64,000 bases of DNA, from contig JALDNG010000090.1 in assembly GCA_024349245.1 (NCBI GenBank), positions 654,501 to 718,500 of the forward strand, written 5' to 3'. Source of the stretch: Neodontobutis hainanensis (taxonomy: Eukaryota; Chordata; Actinopteri; Gobiiformes; Odontobutidae). Below the pieces are notes generated by a model, which was not told the DNA's origin, ran no database searches, and was given only the letters and a program-made list of their open reading frames with translations. Position 1 is the stretch's first letter. Every line of letters begins with the position of its first letter. This document shows positions 10,993 through 24,300 of the stretch, in pieces. The position numbers and the translations under genes are program-made.

Positions 10993-12703
10993 CAGTGTTG
11001 GTCATCTTACTTTAAAAAAGTAATTAGTTATAGTTACAAATTACTTATCCCAAAAAGTAACTGAGTTAGTAACTCAGTTACTACATTGTAAAAGTAACTC
11101 AGTTACTCAGCAAAGTAACTGAAGTTATTTTTTTATGTTCTATAACGGTATTATGTTCTATAACTAAGCTTAAATATCAAAGATGTTTAAATTAACTGAT
11201 TGAAGAATAAAAACACTATATACAGTATTTTAGAACATTTGGTATTTATTTGAACTCAATAGATTGCAGCCTACCATATGATATACATAGGAATAAAAAC
11301 ATGTAAAAAATAAATATTGAAAATAAAATTCAAGGGCAAAATTAAGTCACACAAATGTAAACCTGTGTAAAAAGAAACAAAGGAAGGTCTGGCCAATAAG
11401 TGCAAATCTCTGTGACTGTAAATTCTTGCACAATAAACAGAACACAATCCAACTCTCTCTGTAGATTAACATGTTGTTCATTCTCAGTGAAAATGAAGAA
11501 ATATATTAATCTATTCTAAAATACTCTTCATCAACAACTAAACCAGTGGTTGTAATGTACTCTAATTCCTCAAATGACGTTTTGAGCTCAATATAAATTT
11601 TTTCACATTCACTGTCTATAGATTTAGCAAAAGTGTTTCGACATGGGGCAGCCCCCCCTTTCTCCTCCTCGTGTTGGTGTTTTAGCGAGCGTGGTTTGTT
11701 TTAAGGCCTGTTCACACCGGGACGAATTTTGCCAACGTTATTTGCGTAACGGCAAAGAAGATATACGCCAAGTAGCGTCTACACTGCCGGGAAGAAATAA
11801 GATGAAGAAGATGCAAGGCAAGATGAATGTAGAGCTGCTGGTCTCGTTGGTGTCGGAACACAAAGAACTATATGACAAACACAACATCGATTACAAAAAA
11901 TACTTGCTCTCTTCTTCTGAGTGAAAAGCGAGTGTCAGAAGCGTAAAGTTGCGCAGCGCCACCTTGTGTACCGGGGTATTTCTGTTTTACATTAAGCACC
12001 ATCTAATGTCAAGGAATGAATTTGCATGTTCACTCGGCTCATCTTCAGCGAAAATCGCTTGGGTGTGAACACAAAAAACACATTGAAAAACGCTGGTGAA
12101 TAACGCTGGCGAATTTTCGTCCCGGTGTGTACGGGCCTTTAATAGGCTCTGTCTCCTTCGCTGGAGCTGCCTTTGGGGTTGGGTTAGCAGCAGCAACAAG
12201 TGTCGTGTTAGCATGTGTTGATGCGAGGGGCTTCAGAAGGTTTGAGTTGCTTGAGGCAGACGGGGATAAAGTTTTTTTTCCTGGGCATAGCATGTTACAG
12301 AAACATTCATGTCTTTAATTTAAAAAAAAACGAGAAGTTGTGCCAGTACTTTCAGTTCGACAACGCTACTTTTGAATTTCCCCGGATCCCCAGCTGATGC
12401 TGTCTTGTGTTTAGTGGAAGTCAGCGCGTGCAGTGAGACAGCGCCAGCCAATCATCATCGCTTTTGCAACGGTGTCATCATCTCCACCCCTGCTCTCTCC
12501 AGCAGCAGCTGATGTGCAGACAAAGCATGACACCCACCTCGCGCTTTATTCAACCCAATTATAGTAACGCGGCACTTTACATTCTCAGTAACGATAATGC
12601 CGTTACAACGATGGGAAAAGTAATTAATTAGATTACTCCGTTACTGAAAAATGAACGCTGTTAGTAACATCGTTATACTCTAACGCCATTACTTCCAACA
12701 TTG
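10993..12703. mobile_element. hAT-like non-autonomous DNA transposon
   Basis: The element is flanked by an exact 8-bp duplication, CTTGTAAG, at 10985-10992 and 12704-12711, the hallmark of hAT insertion. Its termini are CAGTGTTGG and CCAACATTG (inverted, one mismatch). Both ends carry many short AGTAAC/GTTACT motifs (for example at 11053-11125 and 12560-12680) that could be transposase-binding sites. There is no transposase frame. A 435-bp Harbinger-type MITE plus its 3-bp duplication sits inside, so the original insert was about 1.27 kb. The element starts only 30 bases after the kirrel3 splice donor. Confidence 0.88.
11704..12138. mobile_element. PIF/Harbinger-type MITE nested in the hAT element
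   Basis: The target duplication TTA lies at 11701-11703 and 12139-12141. The terminal inverted repeats are AGGCCTGTTCACACCGGGAC and, reading the right end inverted, AGGCCCGTACACACCGGGAC. The duplication and terminal sequence fit Harbinger elements. About 11802-11924 encodes MNVELLVSLVSEHKELYDKH and then NIDYKKYLLSS, which resembles the start of a MADF/Myb-like domain, the type of DNA-binding partner protein encoded by autonomous Harbinger elements. The MITE therefore looks like an internally deleted derivative keeping part of that second gene. A stop follows directly. Confidence 0.82.
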
Positions 12704-12856
12704 CTTGTAAGACACAACACCAAATACCTGTTTGAGTGTTTTCTTACATACCACTGCCCACTTTCTTTACTGCATATGCCATGCATTCTACAGCAAATAA
12801 AAACTATGGAAGCATACTACACATACCCCCATGACTGTTGGAATTAAAGTAATAGC

Positions 12857-13000
12857 TCAATGGTGGCAGTAGCTCTGTGGTAGAGCTACTGCCACCATTG
12901 ATCCCCGCTCGAAAACATCCCAAAACATCATAACATCCTGCTCTCCCCACAGTTTATACTGTCGTTGTATCCACATTTTATAATGTGTTATTAGTTTTCA
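12857..13000. repeat. Perfect 20-bp-arm hairpin plus SINE-like sequence
   Basis: TCAATGGTGGCAGTAGCTCT (12857-12876) is followed by a 5-base loop gtggt and the exact reverse complement (12882-12901). The segment tagctctgtggtagagc resembles a tRNA A box, and gatccccgctcgaaa with ctgtcgttgtatcc downstream resembles fish tRNA-derived SINEs. The hairpin may be a rearranged SINE head. The SINE assignment is tentative; the palindrome itself is certain. Confidence 0.5.
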
Positions 13001-13789
13001 CATATTTACATTTCACATTTAATGTAAAAAGATTGTCAGGTCAAGAAGCCTCCACAATTTAAGCCATTTGAAAGGCCATGCTCCCAGTTGTGTCATTGTG
13101 TTCCTTCTACAATTAGCACAGATAGTTGATGCTCTCAGTGTGTTATGATTCTTTCTTTCTTTTCTTCATTTTAGAGAAAATACACTGAGCTACCTGAGGC
13201 GTCATCTGGCTGTTGCAAATATTGTAGAGCATTAACATAAAATCAAAGTGCATTCCCCCCGGCTTTCTAAGTACAATGTAACATTTTGCATGAATCTTGA
13301 TATCTTTTTTGTTTAAATCAGTGACAATGTGACATTTGAGCCTTGTTTCCAGCTCTAGAGAAAGTCAGAGGTTATAGAGTGGTTTCTGACACAGCCCTGG
13401 TTTATTAGTGAGTAATGCTACAAAAAGGTCAGGTTTAATTTTACCTCTCTTTCTTTCATTTTTTTAACTATAACTCAATGCTGTAAACAAAATTACAAGA
13501 CATGACTCAACAGTGCAGCTCAATCTTGTGCATGTAAACTCATACTAAGACAGTAAAACAGTCTAATAGAGCTATTTGCATAGCCTAACTAAAATGTGCA
13601 TTTAGTGACCGTTAAGATACAGCACAGTAATTTTGGTACACTGTGTAATGTACTGTACTGAAGTGTACTTGTAAATGACTTACTTTTGATTTTACAAGAC
13701 AGCATGTTCAAGCATGTTTTATACACCAAGCAGAGACCAGAACAGAGACAAGCGCTTCAATCAAACTCTAATCTCATAATTTCACAATC

Positions 13790-14480
13790 CCTATGGATCT
13801 ATTTTCCATTAGCTTGTCATTCGGCCTCTAATCGATCAGAGTTTTCCGATTTAAAAAAGAGCCGTTTGTGGGCAGGCGTATAGAGAAAGCTGATTAGCAT
13901 TATTGATTCATGGCCTCCTTATTTAAAGCATGATATATTCCAAAGGTATCAGTTCATTATTCGACCAAGCGACTCAAGGCTCCCTCATTAGCTGCACATA
14001 CAACAAACTAATCTGACGCTGGTTACCTAATGGGAGGCTGAGGAAGGAAAGGGGGGAAGGGGGGAGTTAAGTCTTTGGCAATTGGGTCCCATTAAAATGA
14101 TTAATTATAGATAAGAGGGGCAGCATTCGTTTGTTTTTTTTTTCCCTCTCCCAACTTGGATGTGACGGAGACAAATCATGCAGACATTAGCTTGACATTT
14201 AATCCCAGTCACATCGGCAGGCCTGCTTTGGGGAAATAAAAGGCGCACATGAAACTGCTGGCATTTCTCCAGAAGTGAGCCAACGTAGTTAATAAATTAA
14301 GCGAAATGTGTCGTGTTAAAGCCGAGAAACTGTGGAATCAATGGGGATGCGTTTTTTTTTTTTTACATTATATTAGCGAGGAACAGTGATAAAGAGCTGG
14401 ATATTAGCCACGTGGCACATTCATGAATACTGATTTATTTTTTTCAGCTGTTCATCTAGAGCGCTGACAAAATAAAGCTA
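13790..14480. promoter_or_regulatory. Candidate conserved regulatory block
   Basis: The block has dense TAAT/ATTA and related motifs (gattagcattattgattcatgg, attaattatag, gacattagcttgac, gttaataaattaagcg, gatattagccacgtggc) in sequence without repeat signatures, and a CACGTG E-box near 14409. This is inferred from composition only. Confidence 0.25.
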
Positions 14481-15074
14481 ATTTGGAAATAAAAAGGATG
14501 GGTGTATTTGAAAAGACAATTGCAGAAACAATGCTGCCACAAGAATTAATTTATAAGAGTTTTTAAAGTGTGGTTATATGAGTTCACTATTGGATGATTA
14601 ATGGATGAATAATGTCCTACAGTAGATTGTCAGGAGACACTAAGTTTGGAGAAGCAGACAGGATTAACAATGCAAGCGATTTAAACAAAATATACTGTTT
14701 TTTAAACACCTGAAGCCAAATGTACATCATAAATGTCATTAAAGTGCCACTACCTGATTTTCTTTTTGCCGTCCCTGTTTCAGATTTCATTCCCCAATTA
14801 AAGTCAGAAATCAATTTGCACAAAATTTGGTTTATGCATGCTCAGATCTACAGAACCACAGTCTGCGTATTGATACGTCAACATCACTTGGACAAACAGT
14901 ATTTAATATTCATTCAATCTATTTTATACTTACAATATTTTAACTTTATAATTTAAATATAGCCATAATACCTTCGTATATACATGTTTTTGGTGCTAAA
15001 TAAACAGTCAAAATAAAAAAGAATTCTCATGATTAAAACAAAGTTAATGTTCTTAGGCTAACAGACTGGCACTC

Positions 15075-15103
15075 ACCAATTCGAGTAACAGACTCGAATT
15101 GGT
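15075..15103. repeat. Perfect hairpin, 12-bp arms, 5-nt loop
   Basis: ACCAATTCGAGT, loop aacag, then ACTCGAATTGGT. Confidence 0.92.
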
Positions 15104-16497
15104 AAAACAGCACCTCTCCTCCTTTTTTATTAAAAAAAAAATAAAACCAGACCAATTTTTCTTCTCAAAATAGTAATACATTACAATAAACTAAAGTTTA
15201 GAGCTTAGCGTTAGCTTAGCTGTGAAGTCAGCATCAAGATGGCAATTATCTCCACCTCGTTAAACATGATGTTATTGAATTGACATTATTTACTCGCGTT
15301 TTACATTGGCTCTCTTTTCTCTGTTGATGGTTTCCTTTTTCAAGCAGTTTCTCATGTTAAGCATTGAAAAATACCCGGCAGCTATTAAACTGCCTAGAAT
15401 GTCACATGACCAGCCGGTGTAGACCAATAGGATAAGCCTAGGTTTTCTGTTCCAAAATAACAGGTTTTCATCTATTAAAATCCCTTATAAAAACAGTAGA
15501 TAACATCTTATTTTTCTTTTTCACTAATGATTGCTTTTACAATATTATATTTGGGGTTTAAACCATTTTTCCTAGAAGATAAAAACAGCAGGTCCAGTCT
15601 GTTTAAAGTTGAGGTGTGTCGTCTTCGGTGTCCAGTGGTGACATTGCAGATGCAGCTCCATACAATAGCACTTCTGTGAGCGAGAGTGACCAGATGTCCC
15701 ACAACATTTTCAACATAAATTACGTGTTCCACATTTTGTAATATTTGGTAGAATAGAGCTATATAAATCAATGGCTACTCAATGTAATTTTAATTTGCTG
15801 TAGATCAAAAAAAGATCCAGCTTTAACCATTATTGCAATTACAAAAACAAAATCAATTCATAAAAACTGTATGTGAAAAGTTGTGCGTTCAAAAAGAAAC
15901 ATGAATGCCTCTCTTATCTAGCAGCGATCATTTTGTCCGCTTTGGGCGTTTGTAGAAACAGACATGAGGTAATTAAAGTTCCACTGGGTTCCAAGGGTTT
16001 CCAACATTGTTAGTATTTTTGAGCAGCCATTGTACAAATCATCTTTTGTAAGAAGCACAAGAGTTTAAAATTAATCTGAATCAACATGAAATAAGATGCC
16101 ATATTGATAACATATGAAGAAAATTTTATCAGAATTGAATTGTGGCAGAATGTGTGTGTGTTATTTGTAAAATGTTACAAAAGCTCTTCCTTAAGTGCCC
16201 ATTGTGAAACAGTTCAATATTTATAGACTAGAGTTTCTGTGTCTGTGGTCGCAGTCACTGAGTCCTATCCACAGCTCACATGCAGAGTATTAAAATGGGA
16301 CCCTGGGCTTTGTCGCTCACCACTAGGATGAGAATGACCTTTGAGCGTGACCCTTGTTGTAGTGTGGCAGGGTAATCTATGTGGCCTTTGAGAGACTGGG
16401 GCTTGCTGAATAAGACATGAGCTGGAGCAGGTATGAGAGCCACTAGGGATAGCCTGAAGCTAATTAGATCCTATAAAAGCCTCTCCCTCTCGTACAT

Positions 16498-16597
<100 letters not shown>

Positions 16598-17514
16598 TTA
16601 TTTTTCATATAAATATAAATATATATAGACGTATCCGCACTTACAACATATATAGGGTAGGTAGTCTGGCCATTTGTCCAAAGAGCAGCAGCCTACTGGA
16701 GCCATAGCATTTTAATGGGCTTTCAGGGGATGAGAACAATACGGTAATGGAGCTGCAGATTTATGTGTGCCACATGTTGTCTTAAACACAAACTATGTTT
16801 TATTTAGCATAAACCACTATGTATTGCATTGTCTAAAAACATCATCACAGAATGTATTAATTAAAAAGTAACACTGCACAAAAGTTGCCTCTGAAGTTTT
16901 TCTTATAATTAATTAGTTAACAACCAATGCCTCAATGAAGTGTAACTCTTATTATTATTATTTATTATTCCTTTGCATACATGTTCTCAAAGAACCACTA
17001 ATTAGGCCTTATACATTCTAGACTGTAATGTACTGCAAATATATATGTTTCTAAAAATAAGACTGCAATAAAAGAAATTATGCAACATACAGCTATTGTT
17101 GCACATGGCCGAAGTCGTTGCCAATCTGCCATCTTAGTTGCCAACATATTTAAATTAAAAAGAAGCTTTCATCAGTGTTCTGTTAAAGAGATGTCTATCA
17201 CATTTATAAGGACAACTGGCAACAAACACGAAATGCATCAAGTCAAGAGAGCATGTGTCTTTAGGTTAACAAACAGTTCAACATTGCAGTGGGACAGACA
17301 TTCCACACAATTGTCTAGTGCCCTATTGATTGGAAGGGGGCCCGATGGATAGTAATTAGATAATTTACATATATTGTATTTGTCACAGTGGCAAACCATC
17401 AGGGGCATCAAGGTTTAGTTTCAGTAAAGCCAGCACAGTTTTGTTTTAAGGAAAAATAAGCCAATCAGTTAATTTGTAGGCTGCTGCTGCTTGTAGGCAT
17501 GGTTCACTACTCAT

Positions 17515-17562
17515 TTCAAGATTCAAGATTCAAGATTGCTTTATTGGTCCCCAAGGAGAAAC
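17515..17562 (-). mobile_element. LINE 3'-tail fragment with TTCAAGA repeats
   Basis: Three tandem copies of ttcaaga(t) are followed by ttgctttattggtccccaag, a sequence I associate with the reverse-complemented 3' ends of fish non-LTR retrotransposons. Only the tail is recognisable. Confidence 0.5.
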
Positions 17563-18312
17563 TAGTCTTGTGTGGATCATATTATATGTATACATAAAAA
17601 CACAACAAAGATTTGAGGGGAGGGCATGTTAAAATGACAGACGGTTGAAGGCTGTTAGGAAAATAAGACAAGGCCATTTGTAGATTGTTAAAATATGCAA
17701 TGACTTTAGTTAATGCTGTTTAAACATGGGCTTGCTGTTAAAAACATACTTATCTACATGGCAGAATTTATAACCTTCATGTGTTCTAAGTGCAGTGTTT
17801 TGGGGTCCCAAGTAGCACTAGAAACACTTTTAACTGACAGAAAAAATAGGACAAAAGGCCTACTGTGACGGAGACGCATGGGATGTATTGGTGTACACTG
17901 ATTGCATATATTTTGTCAGGTTTATCAGTGTTTTTATATGACATACCTTGACAATAATGGAGCATCTACTGTATAGGGTGAATATTAAAGGTCCAAGAAC
18001 AGAACTTTGGGGGACTCCATGACCAATACTAGTGTGCATCTAGATGACTCATTGTCAACATTCACAACCTGAAAAGGAAAAACGGACTGAAACAATAGTA
18101 ATACAGTTCCTTCAATGCCTTTATATAAGTGTTCTAATCTGTGAAATAAAATGTGATGGAACGTTAAGGTCTAACCGCACAGAGAGAATATGTAAGTGCT
18201 GACCTTAAATGTGTCAAGCAATACATTTACCATTGAGCTGTTAATATTATTGTTATTCCAACTAGATAGTAAGAAAAGTAATTGGCTACAAGAAAAATAG
18301 ATTATTAATATG

Positions 18313-18334
18313 TACCATATAGTACTATATGGTA
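18313..18334. repeat. Perfect 22-bp palindrome
   Basis: taccatatagt is followed immediately by its reverse complement actatatggta, with no loop. Confidence 0.9.
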
Positions 18335-21300
18335 TTTTACTTACTTTATACTACAACAGTCAATACAATTTGTCCTTAAATCTCAAAAAAGTTCAGTAAA
18401 AAAACAGACCTTTTTGCTCCTTTAGAAATAGTGTTGGTAAATGAGCTGCTTCTGTGCACAACGTGCTGTAAAGTCAGAGAGTAGCCAGTGTTTTTTGAGT
18501 GTTGACGATTAGGTCTTTTACTTTTACAGCAGCTGCACCAAGGCCAATACAGAAGTACATTTATGCTTCCATTTAGCTTGCAATCGTCTTTTTTTAAACA
18601 CACACAAGGGAGGACTGGATTGACTGTGACCGTGTTGTGTGGCTCCAACATGAAATTCTTCTTCTCATCTCACGTTTGGGCAATTAGCGGGAAAAGCATA
18701 GAAGCGGAAATGAACGGAAATGGTCTTGTATTATGCCCACTTTAGCTGGACGGCTAGCATACAAAGCTCATTTTCACCAGGTTTCCCTCTTGATTTGAAC
18801 AAAATCACAGCCAAAATTTGTTAAAGCAATTCAAAAATAAACAACAGTAAAACCAGAGTTATATATGCATCAAATTTGTCCAACCACAGTAGGCTTTTGA
18901 TTAAACCCCTCCCTCTTAGGAATATAAAAATCTACTCAGACTTGACAGAGTCCCTTGGAACAGGGACGGAATAGGTTCACCGTCATACCTACATCAAGAT
19001 GCCTTCTTTACAATTTTTTAAAATAAATTCTAACACTGTTTTAGTTTAATGACAAATAAAAAGTTATATATGGTTGGTGGTGTTATTTTCCATCGCAATT
19101 CACATTTTTTATTTCTAAAAAAGTGTTTAAATATGGCTGGTGTTAAAGTTACTGTGGGAGCTCAGTCCAGCCCATGACATTTTAAAATCATTAAAATGTG
19201 TGACAAAAGGACCTAATGATAACGAAGCGTATTAAATCTGTCTGTAATCCAAATGACAGTGTGCATAATGCATGTGTACAAAAGTGTTTTCCACCTGCAG
19301 TGTTACCAATGTATGGATGAGAGCAAAGTGACAATGAGGCCAGGCTTATGAAAGCATATGACGCCAATGTAACAGCTCTTTAAAAACAAGCTAATTAGCT
19401 TGTAGCCCATGGGCTCATTCAGCCTAAATGGCAGCGCAGTACACAAACGCTCCCATCTCTTTGTTTGGTCTGATGCTCTGTGAGCGGAAAACACATTTGT
19501 AAAATAAAAGTACATTTGTAAAATAAAAGTAAAAGCCTTGTGTAAGGGAAAATGTCAGTGGAGGACATGGATTAGACAGTCTCTGTGAAGGTTTCACATT
19601 ATTTAGATGGACTACTGTTCCATCTAATGAATTATTTTATGTTTAAGTATTCCATAATATCAGAAAAAACATAACAATATGTTTAATGATCTGTTAACCT
19701 TAGAAAATATTTGGTTTCTTAAATAAAAAAATGATTCAACTGATGCCACTTATTTTTATATTTGCTCGTATCAGAGCTGATTTAAAGCATCAGCATAATC
19801 AGAATAACAAATGGAGATGATGTTGGATAGATAATGTTTCTTGGTCAGTGGAGTGTAAAGTATTGGCAAATAGTAAATCAGAGAAGTAATTAGCAGAAGA
19901 ATGCCGGAGTAGGATTCTGCTGTGACAAGGTTATCACAAGTTATGATAAGAATGCCTGTATATGACTGTATTTGATTTTGGAGAGTGATAATTTGACGGA
20001 ACACATTGTAACTTTTATTACCCCAATAATATGGTGCTTGAAAAGCCTCAAAATCAGCAACTCCGCTAATATAATTTTGGGGCATGCTAACATCTCATGA
20101 AAACACAAACTGACATCAAAACTTAAATCTATTTATTGAGAAGTAATGTCCCCATGTGGGAATTGAGCAGCAGTTGACCCTTTTATTTTATTAGTGATTA
20201 TACATCCTGAAAATGTTTGAAGTAAAAAAAAAAATTTGTCCGAGTTTATTCTAATATAGTGCCCATGATTTTCCATTTTGTCGTCTATTCAAAACTTGAG
20301 TATTTATTTCTCATGTACTATTTGTGCTTTTCAAAAGCAGGTGATGTTAAAAGCTGGGTAACATTGCCATTGCACTTAAATTGTTGATGGGTGCACTGAA
20401 GTCTTTTCACAGTCGCACAGAGGGGTCAGAACGCTTGCTGTTTTTACAGCTGCCGATAAAAGTCTTATCACCTCGTCTTCGTGTATTCATGTTCCAGAGG
20501 CGAGCGCTGCGTTTTTGTTATGATGCATTTACATTGAGCACAAAGACGTAGCTCTGCCTCTGAAGCACTATTTGCCTTCTATTTTGTCTTTTTCGCGTCA
20601 GCCTGGCACTGGAGAAGATCCTTGACATTGAAGGCATGTTTGAGACAGTCTCATCTAATGCTTTAAGAAGCACACTTTGCAGTGAAGTAAAGTTCAGCGG
20701 AGAAAAGTTTGCAGGCAAAGAGTGGAAGAGTTTATGAACGGACTAACAATGAGCAAATTCGCACTTTACTTCTCCGACACAAAGATTAAACTTCTCATAG
20801 AGTTATTTAACCCTAAGTTTGCAGAAGCGTGGATTCTTTCACTCGAACGTAGAAGGCAGTTTTCAATCTAGCAGTGCCACATTGCACTAAACCCGGGGCA
20901 GACAGCAGAAGTCAGTGGTTTAGCTGGCAGCATCTGACTTCTGATTTCAGAGCAGCCTGTTGTATTTTCCATTCAGAGCAGTGATAATTTAGATGTGAGG
21001 TAAGACTCAGTTTAGCCGAAAACAATATTTGCCCTTGGAGGAAAGGTGTTAGACCTCTTCAGTAAGGACCACTGATGTTTTCTTGCAAAACATTACTCAC
21101 GTTGCTTTTTAGATAGATAGATAGACACAAAAATTCTAACTTTAATCATGTTTATTACATTACAGTAGTTCTCAAAGGGTTTTTTAGAACACGCTTATTT
21201 AAGAGGGTTGGTCTTTTTGATTATACTTTGCATAGTGTTATTGTTTTTTACTATTTATTGTTTTTGAAAAAGCAGATATTTATTCATTAAATGCCCATCA

Positions 21301-24300
21301 TCTTTTTGGTTTTGAATTTTTCAGACTAAAATAAGTAATCCTGCAACTCACTTTAAGGTCCTGTCCCTGTTATCCTCATTCCAATTTAGTTTAAAAAATT
21401 AGTATGAGTATGTGAAAAAAACAAAAAAAAAACAAAAACATGTATGAATACGGTTTAAAGAAATAATTTTTCTTCATGCACTCACTAAGTTTGTTACCTA
21501 TTTGTGAAAAACACAAGTGTTGCACATTATTCAGTAATTAACTCAAATGTTGTGAAAAGTGCATAAAGTACATGATTAGTTTATGGTGATTCATATTAAT
21601 AAATACAGAATTAAATGAATAGAACTCAAGAAACTTAAAGGTGTATTGTAGATATTGTAGAATGAAAGTTAGTGTTTCTAATGTGTGCATAATCCCATCA
21701 AAATAACACTCTGTGTTTGTTTGTGTTGGAAAAAGTAAACCTTAAAATATATGGAACCCAGTGGGAGCTCCTTATCTTCCTGGTCTTGTTTCTATGGCTG
21801 CCTCAAGTGGACAAACTGACCACTGCTGAAGGAGAAGCACACTCTTTTTATTTGAGCATGAAACTAAAGGCACCAAAACATGGTACTAAATTCTCCACAG
21901 TGAACGAATGTGAGAGTGAATGCTTGCCTGTCTGAGGAGAAGATTTGTGTTGTTATTGCACTGAAATACAATAAAATTCCAAGCATCCCAGAGGTACACA
22001 GTTAATACATACACACAATCACTTCAATTATTAACAGTAATATGTAGCAGGTGAGATACTGTGCGTTGTTAAACATATTTCACAAGAGGATCTCATAATG
22101 AACAGATGAAATAGTAGAAAATTATCATTTATGTTAATTTTGTACTCTGTGTGTTTGGTGTAATTTAAATATGTTTTTCTTTACCTGAATGAATGGCTTT
22201 TAGGAAGAAACTGTTCTAGACTAAGACTGGTGGTGAGTCTTTCAATTGCCCTGTATTGTCTTCTAAGCATTAGCCCTGTTATTAACCAATAGTTCTGGAT
22301 GTACCCACCTCATGCTCAAAGCAACTGCAAAAAGCTCCAGGACTCCCCCTGACTAAAAGATAAGTAATAGAAAAAGAGTTTAAAACATAAACTACCATTT
22401 AACATTGAGTACTGCCTGGTCTATACGTCTGAAAGAGGCCCACATATCATTTAAAGATGGCAATTAAAAAGTTATAATAAACTGATTATATTTAAATCAG
22501 CCAGAGGCAAAAAGACACACGGTCTAATCCATATTAGTGACAGTAAAAGGCACATGGTGCCTTCCCCACTGTGGTCCGCGAACATGCTGAGCTAAATTTG
22601 TACCATCTCCAGAGCACCTCTGCTGCATCCGCAGCAGCACTTTAATTAAGTTCACTGGCTTCTTCGTTCTGAAGTGGGAACACTTGCTAATTTGTGTCAG
22701 AAGCAAACTCCACTTCTCCACTTTATTTGGCTTCTAATGTGTCACTTAAATACAGACGTAAGGTGACATTATTGGTAATTACATAAGTGACTCTGTAATT
22801 GATTTGTTTGACTTAAAGTGATAGGTGAATATTTAAATGTTAGGCTTGACAAGCGTAAGTGCAACAGATGGAGAATATTAGCAGCTTTTGAAAATGAAAA
22901 GTAAAACAATGCAAATCCAACCCCGGCTCATGCCAATTATCGGTTTGCCAAAAGAGAGAAAGAGCAGGAAAGTTGCTGAATATGCAGAAGCTAAAGTCAC
23001 ACAAGTATCTGACTGAGAGTGGAGCCTCTGTAGCGCCTCAGGCTTCTTATTTGCTTTCTCTGTCACAGAGGTTAAACACAATAGTTGGCTTCACAAGGCG
23101 AGGCCTGTGAAATGAGGTGACTTTTACTGAGAAAAAATACTGTCAGAGCAACTTTATTTAACGCATCACGGTGGAAGGTCAGTGTGCTGGTCTGAAAATA
23201 CGCCTCATTACAGAAATAGTCTGCTATTGAAAAGCATGCAATAAAGCAACATTTATATCCATAGAGTGATAACGTACTTGGAGTAAGAAGTGTGAGTCAT
23301 GTGTTATAGCTCTGTCAAGAGACCTAAACAAATGTACTTCATTAACCTTTTCAAGTTACCAGTGTCCTTTTGGTGAATTTACAGTACATATACATTTTTT
23401 GACTTAGTTGATTAGCATTAAAAAAATGTACCACTGACAAGCATCTTATTCTAAAGCATTAATCAAACATTTTCCTATAAACATGACCAACTGCAGAGAC
23501 AGATGTAAACTTTAATATAAAGTCCTGGGTTTTGTGACCCATCCACCAGCTTTACTGAGATCTTATATCGACAAGAAAATACATAAATCAAGTTGTTAAT
23601 AAAAGTTGTAAATACAAAAATACAGATCAAAATAAATGAGAGTGTATTAGTTGTTTTTCCTAGTGGTGTTTCTCCATCTTGTGTTCAAAATCTTGGTTCC
23701 ATGCTTCATGAGGGTTTTGTATTCTGAAGGCTGTAACCCCTCTTTGAGCCCGGGGATGTTAGAGACAGCCATCTGCTCCGTGTGCTACATATGCTCCTTT
23801 CAGCTGTCGATAGCGGCTGATCTGTCACAATGTGAGTCAACCGCACACTTTTGACATTCATGCCGAATTTAACTTCAGTGCAGTGTTCAAAAATGTTATT
23901 GATATATGCATTTTGTCAGTAGACTACTGGTGGATCATATAGTTGTAGTTCTACATGTTTTTTTTTGTGTCTTAGTTAAATAGGGCATTTAAACTTTTAT
24001 TGACATTCACCTATGGATATGACATAGATATGTTACATCACTTTGCTTTATATTCTGCATTACTTCCTCCAACACAGTGTTTATCTGACTCACTTTATAA
24101 TAATACACCCCTGAGCTACTCTTCTACAGATTACTAAAAGACAGCTATTTCCAACACAGCCTGGAAAAGATAAGTTTTCTTCCGTAATGAAAAGTTATTT
24201 TATGTATTTATTTAAAATCTTTAGTTTAGAGCATTGCCATATTTTTAAACACAGATCAATTTGACAAAGGTGAATAAACAAAAGGACATTTGGACTCACG

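Noticed and set aside
19771..20085. 104-codon minus-strand frame with hydrophobic stretches
   Set aside because: No recognisable family and AT-driven composition (Ile/Tyr/Leu-rich); length is within chance for a window this size.
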